A stretch of 64,000 nt of DNA, taken from the NCBI RefSeq assembly GCF_048569485.1, contig NC_134361.1, forward strand, positions 173,196,492 through 173,260,491. The letters run 5' to 3'. This DNA is from Anomaloglossus baeobatrachus (lineage: Eukaryota > Chordata > Amphibia > Anura > Aromobatidae). Positions 10,068 to 21,859 of this stretch are shown one piece after another (positions within the stretch are counted from its first letter, which is position 1; each line of letters starts with the position of its first letter). The position numbers were made by a program, and so were the translations under genes. The notes below the pieces were generated by a model that made no database searches, was not told where the DNA came from, and worked only from the letters and a program-made list of their open reading frames with translations.

Positions 10068-11156
10068 TGTCGCAGGCGGGGGCACAGACCACGGCAGGGG
10101 GCTACTCGAGATGCTCAGATCCGGAATCGTGGCTGTGGCTCGAGTGGCAGCCGGATCCGGGGCTCGTGCAGCAGCCCGTCACCCACAACTGAATAAAGGG
10201 GTTATTTACAGGGGAGAGTTTGTCAGTGACGCCACCCGTGGGTTGCGGTGATGGTTGGTGACTTCCTTTGTATGGGGTGCCCGGGGCTGATGGAGCGGAG
10301 CAGCAGGATGTTATCCCCTCCACAGGTAGGGGTGGTGTTGTCCCGGGGCCCAGGTGTAGGTGGAGTAGAGTGCTGGGACGCAGTCTGGAGGCTGGACCGG
10401 ATGAAACCAGATGAGTCCAGATAGTAAACCAAGTGCCGGATACCAGTAGCCTCCGGAAGGGTGTGCTCGGGTCCTGCACACCAGTGAACAGAATAGAGGC
10501 CCTTTGGGAAAAGTCCACTCCCGGTGTCCTTGTTGTGGGAGCTGTGGCCCGTGAGATTTGACCCTTGGGATTTTGGCAGGCACTTGCAGACGCCCTATCC
10601 CCCACGTCGGGCTTCCGTCTCGCTCTATCTGGGCTACTAGTGGGACAAGACTTGGAATCTTGTCCCCTGCTGGTTAATTGGAAAGGTGCTTGCAGCTGTC
10701 CTCGCCCTACGGTCCAGGTACCCTAACTTTTCACGGCCTCCGGACCGGATTCCCGCTGTCGGCACCGGCGGGCTACAACCTTGCCCCGGTCCACTTAAGG
10801 TCTCCTGCGACCGGATCTCCATTGCCTGTGGCCCTGCTCTGCCGTCTGCCACCTAGTCAGCTCAGGTAGTCCGGGAGCTACAACCCCCGGCTACCACTTC
10901 TCTCACTTCCACTGTCAGACTAAAAACTAACTTGTTCCCTCCCCTTGACACCTCAGAACCCCTAGGTGGGCGTCACCATCTGCCTGGCCCTGCCCACTGG
11001 TGTGTCCCGATTGTCCTGTGGGGGGTGACTAGGCTTTTGTGGCTGGTGTTTGTACCTGTGTGTGGAGTTGTGTTGGAAGGCCAAGGAGGAGGGAATCCTG
11101 TATCTGGAAGATGGATGCAGTTTCCTGTGACAACCTGATTTTGTAAGGGCGTCACA
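10068..11156 (-). repeat. E1 3' LTR
   Basis: On the minus strand it starts TGTGACGCCCTTAC and ends CCTGCGACA. It is preceded by a purine tract (CCAAGGAGGAG). The internal PBS-like TGGCGTCAC lies at 10,226-10,234 and the 5' terminal hairpin is retained. Confidence 0.85.
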
Positions 11157-11727
11157 CTCCTCCTTGGTAGAACACAGCCTGTCCTCAGGCTGTCCGGCAC
11201 TGGTTTTTATTTTTTTCTGCTTCTGAAAACGGTAAAAGGTAAAAGCATAACATAAAAACTTTTGAACATTTCATCTTTTTACAGGGAGGCACTTTTCTTA
11301 AACGTTGCATAACACAGTCCCTTTCCCACCAGTCCACCCCAAAGAGTCCCAAAGTCCAGAACCCCCTGGACTGGAGGTTAGCCACCGGTTTCATTAGTGA
11401 CTGGGCCTCGGCCGACTCTACTGCAGGCCCTTCCCCCAACCAGTCCTCTCCAGTGGGTGTTACAGTCCTGGTGGTAGAGAAACAAGAAGGCAAATGGGGG
11501 GGTATGTACAATAACCCAAGAAGGTTTTTGGGCGGCCTCTGCCAGTCCTGAGGCTATGGTCCATGAACAACAGGGGAAAAGCTGGGTTAACTGGGGAAAG
11601 GAGGTAGCCGGGTTCTGCTACCTTCTACTCCTTCTTATGTAAGTGAATCAGGTGAAGCACATGGTTAATTGGCATTTACAATTTGCTTATATATACATTA
11701 CTATCTACAAGTACATACAGGCATCAC

Positions 11728-14700
11728 TCACTCCCTGTACCTGAGTGGTGGCTGGCCTAAGTTAGGGCGTGTAGACCTCCTCAGCCCTAAGTTCTCTCCT
11801 AGGCCCTGTGGTGTTGTACTATCTACGGGTTCCTCACTCCTCGTGATGGGTATTGTAGGTAGAGACCTACGGAGGCGTGACATGGGTTCAGGTGCGACTC
11901 TAGGTGTGTGTATTGGTGCAATGTCAGCAGGCCTCTCTGGTTCTGGCTTTTCCACGGGTTGTGGGAATGTTAGAACAGGAACAAAAACTGCTCCATTTTG
12001 CATAGGCCAATCTGCTGGGAAGTCACCTAGGACAGTATGGATCGCCTCCTTCCGTTTCTTGACACCCAGGGCTAGAATGGGAACATCTTCCAAGATCTTC
12101 AGAGGTTCCGGGCACCTTTTCAAGTGGTCCCTGCTGACTGTAGCCGCAGTTCTTCCTTGGTCTTTACTAATAAGACAGGTCTTCTGATTATCAAAGTCAG
12201 AGGGTTGTATGACATAGGGGATCTCCCACTGGTCGTCCAATTTATGCAGCTTCCTTTTTCTCTTCAGCACCACTTCTCCCGGGGCAAAGGGAGCAGCTTT
12301 TGTTAAAGTGCTGCTCTTGCTTTTCTCTGCTTTGGTTCAGTTTTCTTTCCACATACTCCTGAAGTTGCTAGTACTGCATCTGATGTTTGGAGTCCCAGTC
12401 AGTGGTTGGGGAGATGGTTTCAGGTACTTCAACGTCCATGTCCAAGTCCACCTGCAATCTTCCAGGCCTCGCCCTCATGAGGTAAGCAGGCGTACACTTA
12501 GTGGAACTGACGGGAATGTTGTTATACATATCCACTAGATCGGGCAACATCTCAGGCCACTGGTTCCGTTCTTCAAGGGGTAGAGTCTTAAGTAGGTTGA
12601 TGACTAAATGGTTCATCTTCTCACATATCCCATTGGTTTGGGCATGGTAGGGTGTAGTACGTATCTTCCTGCATCCGTACAGGCTGCAGAACTCCTTGAA
12701 GATTTCCGCTTCAAAGGCAGGGCCTTGATCCGTGAGGACTCTATCTGGGTAGCCATGAGGTCTGCAGAAGTGTGCTTGGAAGGCCTTCGCTGCAGTATGG
12801 GCTGTTAGATCTTTGACGGGTACAACAACCATAAATCTTGAGTAGTGGTCTACCATCATGAGCGCATACGTGTATCCGCTCCTGCTTGGTGTGAGCTTGA
12901 CATGATCCACAGCAACGAGCTGCAACGGCTGGCTGGTGATGATCGGCTGTAAGGGGGCTCTCTGGCTGGTACCATCCTTTCTTCTTAGCACACAGGGACC
13001 ACAATCCCTACACAATGCTTCAATGGATTCTCTCATCCCAGCCCAGTAAAAGCGCTCCCTTAGTAGCATTTCCAGCTTCTTCCAGCCGAAGTATCCAGCT
13101 CCATCATGATAGGCTTCCAGGACCACTGCACGTATGCGTGAGGTATAACTATTTGGCAGATCCTCTCATGATCAGTCTTCTGTACAACTTGCCTCGCTGC
13201 AAATACAACCGGCTCCTCTCTTTCTACAGCCTCTGTGCTTCTGCCGGGGCAGTGGGCTCCAACCTGGAATCAGCCTGGGAAATCAGTGTCTTGAATAATC
13301 TGATGGCAGGATCTCTATCTTGCGCTTTTGCCAACCGTGATGAGGTAAGGGGTTGAATGCTGCTTCCTGCTGACTGCTGTAATGTTTGGTGTTTTCCAAA
13401 CTGTCAGGTTGGTGGAACGCGGGCAGTACAGTCTCTTCCAACTCATCTTCATTTACTCCATCATCAGGCAGGTGTGGCATTCTAGACAACGAGTCAGCAC
13501 TGGTGTTCTCATGACCGACTCTGTACTTTATGGTGAAGTCATAATTTGCCAGTCGGGCTACTCAGCGTTGTTCTAGGGCTCCAAGCTTTGCTGAGTCTAG
13601 GTGGGTTAAAGGTTTGTGTTCCGTATATGCAGTGAACTTCGCAGAAGCCAAGTAATGCTTAAATCTCTCTGTCACAGACCAGACAAGTGCCAGGAACTCC
13701 AACTTGAAAGAACTGTAATTCTCAGGGTTCCTTTCTGTTGGACAGAGCTTCCTACTTGCGTAAGGTATCACCTTCTCCTTGCCATTCTGCATTTGGGATA
13801 GGACAGCCCCCAGTCCCACGTTGCTGGCATCCGTACACAGTATAAACGGGAGACCGTAGTCGGGGTACGCCAGGATCTCTTCCCCAGTCAGAGCTGACTT
13901 CATCTGCTGGAAGGAACTTTCTTGCTCCTTGCCCCATGTGAAGGGAGGCCCAAAAGTCTTGCCATGCTTGGTTTGTCTGACCAGGAGATCTTGCATAGGA
14001 GCTGCCATCTTGGTAAAGCCCTTGATGAAGTGGCGGTAATAGCCCATCAGGCCCAGAAACTGTCGTACCTACTCTACGGTAGTTGGGTCTTGGCCAGTTC
14101 TGGATGGCTGTTATCTTCTCCGGATCCGGAGCCACACCTTCACACCACATGCCCGAGGTATTGGACTTTAGGTTTCAGCAAGTGGCATTTGGATGGTTTT
14201 AGCTTCATCCCGTACTTGGAGAGGGCTTCAAAGAATTCTGCAAGATGTTCCAGATGATCTTCATATGTTTTTGAATAGATAATGACGTCATCTAAGTATA
14301 ACAGTACCGTCTCAAAGTTGCGGTGTCTTCAGCAGCATTCCATCAGTCTCTAGAAGGTTCCTGGTGCGTTGCACAACCCGAGGGGCATGCCGTTGAACTC
14401 GCAGAGACCCATCGGGGTGGCGAAGGCGGTCTTCTCATGGTCTTCTTCAGCAACAGACACTTGCCAGTAACCACTAGTGAGATCAAGGGTAGAAAAGTAA
14501 TTTGCAGTTCTCAATGCAGCTAACAATTCCTCAATACGGGGGGAGTGGATACGCATCCTTGTGGGTGATCTGATTGATTTTTTCGGTAGTCCACACACAT
14601 TCTCATGGTGCCGTCCTTCTTCTTTACCAGGACCAACGGAGCTGCCCAGGGGCTACAACTGTCACGGATAACCCCAGCCTCCTTCATGTTCCTCAACATG

Positions 14701-15690
14701 TCCTTGGCACACTGATAATGTGCAGGTGGTATTGGCCTGTACCTCTCTTAAATGGGTGGGTGTGCACCTGTGGGAATGTTCTTGGACTACCCTGTAGACC
14801 CCCTTCTTGTGATGTGAAGGTGTGGAGTCAGTGCCTACGTGTAATTCTTGACACCACTCCTCTGATTGACTTGGTGAGCTGTCACTGACTGGTTGGGGTA
14901 CAGTTTTGGTGGATGCTGCTGCTTGGATAGCATGTGTATCTACTGTGAACAGCTTGACAATAGTGGCATATCTGGGTAGCTTAACCTCTTCCTCTCCGCA
15001 AATCATCACTCTCACGGGCACTCTCCCCTTTCTGGACATCAATCACTCCTCTGGCTGTCAAAACTGTGGGCCAGTGTTCTGAAGGCAGGGGCTCCACCAC
15101 TGCCTGATAATCTTGTCCACGGGTACCTACTGCTGCCCTACACCAAATCATCATCTCACTTCACGGAGGCACTACAAGGGGTGCTACATCCATCACTCGC
15201 ACACCGCCAATCTCTCCACCAGACAGATTCACCTGTTGCCGCTGCAGGAGGGCTCCGATCTCACATTGCAGGACTCTCTGCCGCCCCACTCCTGCCATTG
15301 CCGACAGCTACTGAAGCAAGTTCAATACTTCCCCCATACAATTTTCAATAACATTGGTTCCTAGGACCATTTTCGGATTAAAGTCACTAGGGTCATTCTG
15401 CACCACTATAAGTCCTTGGTGCTCTAACTCCACTCTCCCCACCTTAAGAGTCACTTCTTTAAACCCCACTTGGGTCCTTGGGAGTCCATTGGCTGCAATA
15501 ATGGCAAGGCCAGAATCTGGCGGGGTAAGGTCGTCATCAGACCAGTAACGCTTATACAGTACATAGGGTATAGTCGTTACTTGCGAGCCGGTGTCCAGAA
15601 GTGCAAACATTGGAATCCCGTCTACGTTGAGGGAGATGATGTGGCGGCCTCCGACATACCGCTCTCACCAATCAGCTGGGCCTTGTTGGT
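11728..15690 (-). pseudogene. E1 pol (protease, RT, RNase H, integrase), broken
   Basis: Recognisable in order on the minus strand: aspartic protease with LLDTGSQVTTIPY near 15,600; reverse transcriptase around 14,900-14,150 with the ILNYFSTLDLTSGYWQ-like core; RNase H with LCTDASNVGLGAVLSQ near 13,830; integrase around 13,130-12,370 with HDGAGYFGWKKLEMLL, DHVKLTPSRSGY and LTDQGPAFEAEIF; and a proline-rich C-terminus ending RSTRPNLGQPPLRYRE. The order protease-RT-RNase H-integrase is that of Ty3/Gypsy elements. It is broken at many places and treated as a fossil. Confidence 0.85.
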
Positions 15691-16277
15691 CTATTCCTGA
15701 GGATTGGCCCTTGGCCTCAGGGGTTGCCCGTTTAAAGGACACCGACAGGCGTAATGGCCGGTCTTGTTGCACTTGTAACAAACGGGTTGTCCATACCGGT
15801 TGCTGCTTCTTCTCTGCATCCAGGGGACGTCCTCGGGGCTGTCGGCGAGCTGGATCCTCTCCGCCGGCTTGGTCTTTGGCTGGAGCTGCATGGCCTCAAG
15901 GATCCTGGCGACGTCCTTGCTCAGCTGTTGAACTTGGGATGACATCACCGGGAGCTCCAGGGGGGGCTGCTGGCACTGCAGGTGTGTGTAAAGCTAGTAG
16001 AGAAGGTTTCACCAGCAGGTGAGAGATGTCAGCTGGCCAAGATGATGGTATAGAGTCAATAGCCTCAAGGGTCTGTAGAGCCTTTATGGCCCGATCCTTT
16101 AAGACTCCAAAGTTTAAGTCCGGATGCTCCAGGGCCCACAGCCGTAGCTACTTGCGATCCTCTGCTGACCCCAGCCCCTGCAGGAACTGCTCCACAAGCA
16201 TTTTATTGCTCTCCGGTTCATTGATAGGGTCTACTAGCTTTAGAGTGCGCAGAGCGGTTTGTAGTCTCAGGGCATAA

Positions 16278-16857
16278 GCAGGCTTTACACGCTGCGACAT
16301 TGCTAGCAATTGCTAACGATGTCGAGAGCGACAACACCCGCCCCCGTCGTACAGCCGATATGTGGTGATCGCTGCCGTAGCGAACATTATCGCTACGGCA
16401 GCGTCACACGGACATACCTGCCCTGCGACATCGCTCTGGTCGGCGATCCGCCTCCTTTCTAAGGGGACGGGTCGTGCGGCGTCAAAGCGACATCACAAGG
16501 CAGCCATCCAATAGAAGCGGAGGGGCTGAGATGAGTGGGACGTAACATCCCGCCCACCTCCTTCCTTCCGCATTGCCGGTGGAGGCAGGTAAGGAGATGT
16601 TCGTCGCTCCTGCGGTGTCACACACAGCGATGTGTGGTGCCGCAGGAATGACGAACAACATCACTAACATGGAGAAAGCGATTTTTTGTTTCAGGACGAC
16701 CTCTCCGCGGCAAATGATTTTGCCCGCTTTTGTGATCGTTTAAGGTCGCTCGAACGTGTCACACACTGCGATATCGTTAATGACGCCGGATGTGCGTCAC
16801 AAACACCGTGACCCCGATGATAATTCATTAACGATATCGCAGCGTGTAAAGCACCCT
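16278..16857. mobile_element. PIF/Harbinger-type MITE, copy A
   Basis: The termini GCAGGCTTTACACGCTGCGA and, in reverse complement, AAAGGGTGCTTTACACGCTG are inverted. The flank is TAA at 16,275-16,277 and TTA at 16,858-16,860, a TWA trinucleotide as used by PIF/Harbinger. The GC-rich interior is rich in CGACATCGC-type palindromes. No transposase is present. It directly abuts copy B. Confidence 0.75.
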
Positions 16858-16860
16858 TTA

Positions 16861-17452
16861 AGCGGGCTTTACACGCTACGAGGTAGCTACAGCGATCTCG
16901 TTGGGGTCACGGATTTTGTGACGCACATCCAGCCGCTGTAGCGATCTCATTGTGTGTGACTCCTAGGAGCGATTTTGGATCATTGCAAAAACATCCAAAA
17001 TCGCTCCTCGTTGACATGGGGGTCCATTCTCAAATATCGCTGCTGTCGCTTGGGCGAAGTTGATCCTCGTCCCTGCGGCAGCACACATCGCTACGTGTGA
17101 CGCCGCAGGAACGAGGAACCTCTCCTTACTTGCCACATGCCAGCAATGAGGAAGGAAGGAGGAGAGCGGGATGTTCGTCCCACTCATCTCCACCCCTCCG
17201 CTTTGATTGTCCGGCCGCTTAGTAACGTCGCGGTGACGTCGCTGTGATGCCAAACGTCCCTCCCCCTTGAGGGAGGGATTTTTCGGCAGTCACAGCGACG
17301 ACGACGACCAGGTAAGTGCGTGTGACGCTGCCGTAGCGATAATGTTCGCTGCGGCAGCGATCACCAAATATCGGCATAACGATAGGGGTGGGTGCTATCA
17401 CGCTCGCCATCGCTAGCATCGGCTAGCGATGTCGCAGCGTGTAAAGCCCGCT
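16861..17452. mobile_element. PIF/Harbinger-type MITE, copy B
   Basis: The termini AGCGGGCTTTACACGCTACG and, in reverse complement, AAGCGGGCTTTACACGCTGC are inverted, with TTA at 17,453-17,455. It shares the TTA at 16,858-16,860 with copy A. E2 has no MITE at the same place in gag, so the insertion post-dates the split of the two copies. Confidence 0.75.
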
Positions 17453-18133
17453 TTAGTCTCTAATACTGTCCTGGGGACGCTGCCTACAGTTGTAAAATTG
17501 CATCCTTAGCTCCGCCTCCGTGCGGGTCTCAAAGGCTACTTGCAGTTTATCAAATATGGCGGGTACCGAGGCCCGATCCTCATCAGTTCATGTCTCTATC
17601 TCCTGCTCTGCTGCGCCTGTCAGCTGTCCGAGCACCACGGATGCGCGCTGCTGGACAGTCATTGCATACATATCGAGAACAGTGCATATCTTTTTCTTAT
17701 ATACCTGCAGGGCATCAGGTCAGCCATCATACTGGGGCAGCCAGGCGTCACCGGGCACGTAAGGTAGAGTAATTGGCATAACTTGCGTGACTGCTGGGAC
17801 TGCAGGTTCCGCCGCTCTTGCGACCGGAGCGGGACCTGCTGCTTCTCCGTCATCTTGCACTGCTGCAGGGGGCGCGGCTCCGCTACCATCATCAGGCGCC
17901 GACATCTCTCCGGTGCTTCCCCCTTGGTTTTCAACAGCAGTCTCCGGCTGCGTTCACAGGAATGTGGGCGAAGCTTCAGACTCGTGCTCTTTTCAGGGAT
18001 GAAAATGGTGAGGTTGTTGTTTTTGGCGACAAAAATGGCGGGCAAGATGGCGGCGGTACGAAAAATGTCAGCGTTTTACGGGTTAACAGTCCAGGAAAGG
18101 CGCACTTCACCCAGGTTAGTGTATGGGGTAAGA

Positions 18134-18151
18134 ATCCTGTTTGTGACGCCA
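18134..18151 (-). other. E1 primer-binding site (tRNA-Ser)
   Basis: On the minus strand it reads TGGCGTCACAAACAGGAT, six bases after the LTR. It differs at one position from the complement of the 3' end of a vertebrate serine tRNA (AATCCTGTTCGTGACGCCA, recalled). Confidence 0.75.
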
Positions 18152-18157
18152 GAGAGT

Positions 18158-19339
18158 TGTCGCGGGCGGGGGCACAGACCACGGCAGGGGGCTACTGGAG
18201 ACGCTCGGGTCCGGGATCATGGCTGTGGCTCCAGTGGCAGCCGTATTCGGGGCTCGTGCAGCAGCCCGTCGCCCACGACTGAATAAAGGGGTTATTTACA
18301 GGGGAGAGTTTGTCAGTGACGCCACCCGTGGGTAGCGGTGATGGTTGGTTACACTGCCGCTGCCTTGGTATGGGGTGCCCAGGGGCTGATGGAGCGGGGC
18401 AGCAAGATGGTATCCCCTCCACGGGTAGGGGAGGTGTTGTCCCGGGGCCCAGGTGTAGCTGGAGTAGAGTTCTGGGACGCAGTCTGCAGGCTGGACCGGA
18501 TGATACCGGTGTACTCACTGTTTTTAAATAAATCACACAGAGTCCAGATAGTAAACCAAGTGCCGGATACCGGTAGCCTCCGGAGGGGTGTGCTTGGGTC
18601 CCGCACACCGGTTGACAGGACAGAGCCCTTCCTCCTGCACTTCAGTGTTTAGTCTTGTGTGTTGACTTTTCCGCATGGAACGGGAAAAGTCCACTCCCGG
18701 TGTCCTTGCTGTAGGAGCTGTGGCCCGCGAGATCTAACCCTTTGGATTTTTGCAGGCACTTGCAGATGCCCTATCCCCCACGTTGGGCTTCCGTCAAGCT
18801 CTATCTGGGCTACTAGTGGGACAAGACGTGGAATCTTGTCCCCTGCTGGTTAATTGGAAAGGTGTTTGCAGCTGTCCTCGCCCTAGGGTCCAGGTACCCC
18901 GACTGTGCACAGCCTCCGGACCGGATTCCCGTTGTCGGCATGGCGGGCTACAACCCTGCCCCGGTCCACTTAAGGTGTCCTGCGACCGGATCTCCGTCGC
19001 CTGTGGCCCTGCTCTGCCGTCTGTCACCTAGTCAGCTCAGGTAGTCCTGTAGTCCGGGAGCTACAACCCTCGACTACCACTTCACTCCTCTCACTTCCAC
19101 TGTCAGACTAAAAACTAACTCGTTCCCTCGCCTTGACACCTCAGAACCCTTAGGTGGGCGTCACCATCTGCCTGGCCCCACCCACCGGTGTGTCCCTCTT
19201 GTCCTGGGGGGGAGACTAGGCTTTTGTGGTTGGTGTATGTACCTGTGTGTGGGGTTGTGTTGGAAGGCCAAGGAGGAGGGAATCCTGCATCTGGAAGATG
19301 GATGAAGTCTCCTGTGACAACCTAATTTTGTCAGGGCGT
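18158..19339 (-). repeat. E1 5' LTR, interrupted at its tip by E2
   Basis: Minus-strand LTR ending CCCGCGACA at 18,158. Its outermost four bases are displaced to 27,812-27,815 by the E2 insertion. The internal PBS-like TGGCGTCAC is at 18,316-18,324. A YY1-type CAAGATGGCGGC lies at 18,043-18,054 in the adjoining leader, outside the LTR. Confidence 0.85.
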
Positions 19340-20536
19340 TGTGACGCCCTGGCAAAACCAGGTTGTCACAGGAGACTGCATCCATCCTACAGATGCAGGA
19401 CTCTCTCCTCTTTGCCTACCAACACAACCCCACACACAGGTACAAACACCAGCCACAAAGCCTAGTCACCCCCCCAGGACAATAGGGACACAACAGTGGG
19501 CGGGGCCAGGCAGATGGTGATGCCAACCTAGGGATCCTGAGGTGTTAGGGGAGGGAACAGGAACACGTCAGTAGAGTGGTGGAGTTAGAGCTGAGACACA
19601 GTCTAGTCTGGACAGAGGAAGTGAGAGGAGTGAAGTGGTAGTCGGGGAGGGTCGTAGCTCCCGGACTACCTGAGCTGACTAGGTGGCAGACGGCAGAGCA
19701 GGGCCACAGGCGATGGAGATCCGGTCGCGGGAGACCTTAAGTGGATCGGGGCAGGGTTGTAGCCCGCCGATGCCGACAGCAGGAATCCGGTCCGGAGGCC
19801 GTGTACAGACGGGGTGCCTGGACCCTAGGGCGAGGACAGTTTCAAGCTCCTTGTCAATTAGCCAGCAGGGGACAAGATTACACGTTTTCTCCCACCAGTA
19901 AGCCCAGATAGAGCGAGACGGAAGCCCAACGCGGGGAATAGGGCGTCTGCAAGTGACTGCAAAAATCCCAAGGGTCAGATCTCGCGGGCAACAGCTCCCA
20001 CAGCATAAACACCGGGAGAGAACTTTTCCCGTTTTATGCGGACTAGTCAACGGCCAAGACAAAAAACTGAAGTGCAGGAGGAAGGGCCCCTGTCCTGTCA
20101 ACTGGTGTGTGGGATCCAAGCACACCGCTCCGGAGGCTACCGGTATCCGGCACTTGGTTTACTACTTGGACTTTGTGTGGTTTATTCAACAACAGTGAGT
20201 ACACCGGCGTCATCCGGTCCAGCCTGCAGACGGTGCCCCAGCACTGCACATCACCAACACCTGGGCCCCAGGACAACACCTCCCCTACCCGTGGAGGGGA
20301 TACCATCCTGCTGCCCCCCTCCATCAGCCCCGGGTGCCCACATACCAAGGCAGTGGCGGTGTCACCAAACTATCACCGCGACCCACGGGTGGCGTCACTG
20401 ACAAACTCTTCCCTTGTAAATACCCCCTTTATTAAGTTGTGGGCGACGGGCTGCTGCACGAACAACAGCCACATCCCGGATCCGAGTGCCTTGAGTAGCT
20501 CCCCACTGGCCGTGGCCTGCGCCCCCGCACGAGACA
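19340..20536 (+). repeat. E2 5' LTR
   Basis: Starts TGTGACGCCCTGG and ends CACGAGACA. The first 31 bases fold as a hairpin (TGTGAC with GTCACA, CCTGG with CCAGG). The PBS-like motif TGGCGTCAC is at 20,390-20,398, 152 bp before the true primer site. Confidence 0.9.
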
Positions 20537-20541
20537 AATCT

Positions 20542-20559
20542 TGGCGTCACAAACAGTAT
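20542..20559 (+). other. E2 primer-binding site (tRNA-Ser)
   Basis: TGGCGTCACAAACAGTAT, five bases after the LTR. It differs at two positions from the complement of the same serine tRNA 3' end. Confidence 0.75.
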
Positions 20560-20637
20560 ACTTGCCCCATCCACTAACCTGGGTGAAGTGTGCCTTTCCT
20601 GGACTGTTAACCCGTGAAACGCTGAAATTTTCGGACT

Positions 20638-20649
20638 GCCGCCATCTTG
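20638..20649 (-). promoter_or_regulatory. YY1-type site in E2 leader
   Basis: GCCGCCATCTTG on the plus strand (CAAGATGGCGGC on the minus) matches the classical YY1 consensus. The equivalent site is present in E1 at 18,043-18,054. Downstream-of-primer-site positions for YY1 motifs are known from mammalian retroviral leaders; function here is inferred. Confidence 0.4.
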
Positions 20650-20835
20650 CCCACCATTTTTGTCGCCAAAAACAACAACCTCACCATCTTCATCCCCGAA
20701 AAGAGCGTGAGTCTGAAGCTCCGCCCACCTCCTCTAAGCGCGGCCGGAACCCGGTGATCTCCAGAACAGGAAGCAGCAAAGAACAGTGGGTCCCGCGAGA
20801 CTGCTGTTGAAAACCAAGGGGGAAGCACCGGAGAG

Positions 20836-21835
20836 ATGTTGGCGCCTGATGGTGATGGCGGAGCCGCAGCTCCCGCAGCAGTGCAGGATGATGGAGAAGC
20901 AGCAGGCCCCGCTATGGTCGCAAGAGCGGCGGACCCTGCGGTCCCGGCGGTCACGCAAGTTATGCCGATTACTCTACGTTACGTGCCCGGTGACGCCTGG
21001 CTGCCCCAGTATGATGGCCGACTTGATGCCCTGCAGGTATTTAAGAAAAAATATGTACTGTTCTCGATATGTATGCAATGACTGGCCGGCAGCGCGCATC
21101 CGTGGTGCTCGGACAGCTGACAGGCGCAGCCGAGCAGGAGATAGAGACATGGACTGATGAGGATCGGGCCTCGGTACCCGCCATATTTGATAAAATGCAA
21201 GTAACCTTTGAGACCCGCACGGAGGCGGAGCAAAGGATGCAATTTTACAACTGCAGGCAGCGTCTCCAGGACAGTAGTAGAGATTATGCCCTGAGACTAC
21301 AAACCGCTCTGCGCACTCTAAAGCTAGTAGACCCTATCAATGAACCGTAGAGCAATAAAATGCTTGTGGAGCAGTTCCTGCAGGAGCTGGAGTCAGCAGA
21401 GGATCGCAAGCAGCTACGGCTGTGGGCCCTGGAGCATCCGGACTTAAACTTTGCAGTCTTAAAGGATCGGGTCATTAAGGCTCTACAGACCCCTGAGATC
21501 AGTGACTCTATACCATCATCTTGGCCAGATGACACCTCTCACCTGCTGGTGAAACCTTCTCTACTAGCTTTACCCGCACCTGCAGTGCCAGCAGCACCAC
21601 CTGGAGCTCCCGGTTATCTGTCATCCCAAGTTACACAGCTGAGCAGGGATGTCGCCAGGATCCTTGAGGCCATGCAGCTCCAGCCAAAGACCAAGCCGAC
21701 GGAGAAGATCCAGCTCGCCGACAGTCCCGAGGACGTCCCCTGGATGCAAAGAAGGAGCAGCAACCGGTATGGATAACCTGTTTTTTACAGGTGCAACAAG
21801 ACTGGCCATTACGCCTGTCGGTGTCCTTTAAACGA
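20836..21835 (+). pseudogene. E2 gag, broken
   Basis: The start region contains PAVTQVMPITLRYVPGDAWL, then a Gag core with QFYNCRQRLQDSSRDYALRL. It is followed by LVEQFLQELESAEDRKQLRL, the spacer QLADSPEDVPWMQRR and remains of a CCHC knuckle. It aligns throughout with E1 gag and, less closely, with E3 gag. Confidence 0.8.
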
Positions 21836-21859
21836 GCAACCCTGAGGCCAAGGGCCAAT

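Larger units (their letters stand above)
15691..17905 (-). pseudogene. E1 gag, interrupted by two MITEs
   Basis: The N-terminal part carries PAVTQVMPITLPYVPGDAWL and the C-terminal part carries a CCHC zinc knuckle (CYKCNKTGHYACRC, C-X2-C-X4-H-X4-C). The Gag core is of the retrotransposon type to which domesticated PNMA/ZCCHC proteins belong (family resemblance, from memory). The reading region is split by the MITE pair at 16,278-17,452 and has further damage. Confidence 0.8.
10068..19339 (-). mobile_element. E1: Ty3/Gypsy-type LTR element, broken
   Basis: Full-length but decayed element on the minus strand. Parts in its own orientation are 5' LTR (19,339-18,158), primer site, leader, gag, pol, a short non-coding stretch, polypurine tract and 3' LTR (11,156-10,068). 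Its last four LTR bases lie at 27,812-27,815, beyond E2, because E2 inserted there. The flanking target duplication is GTAT (10,064-10,067 and 27,816-27,819). The LTRs differ by roughly 7-8% over about 330 compared bases (eye estimate). Coding parts carry many breaks, about ten or more. Two Harbinger-type MITEs sit in gag. No env-like frame is present. Confidence 0.9.

Noticed and set aside
19300-19380. Head-to-head LTRs as an inverted duplication of one element
   Set aside because: Each element has its own 4-bp target duplication (GTAT; GCGT) and the two copies differ throughout, so two separate insertions explain it better.
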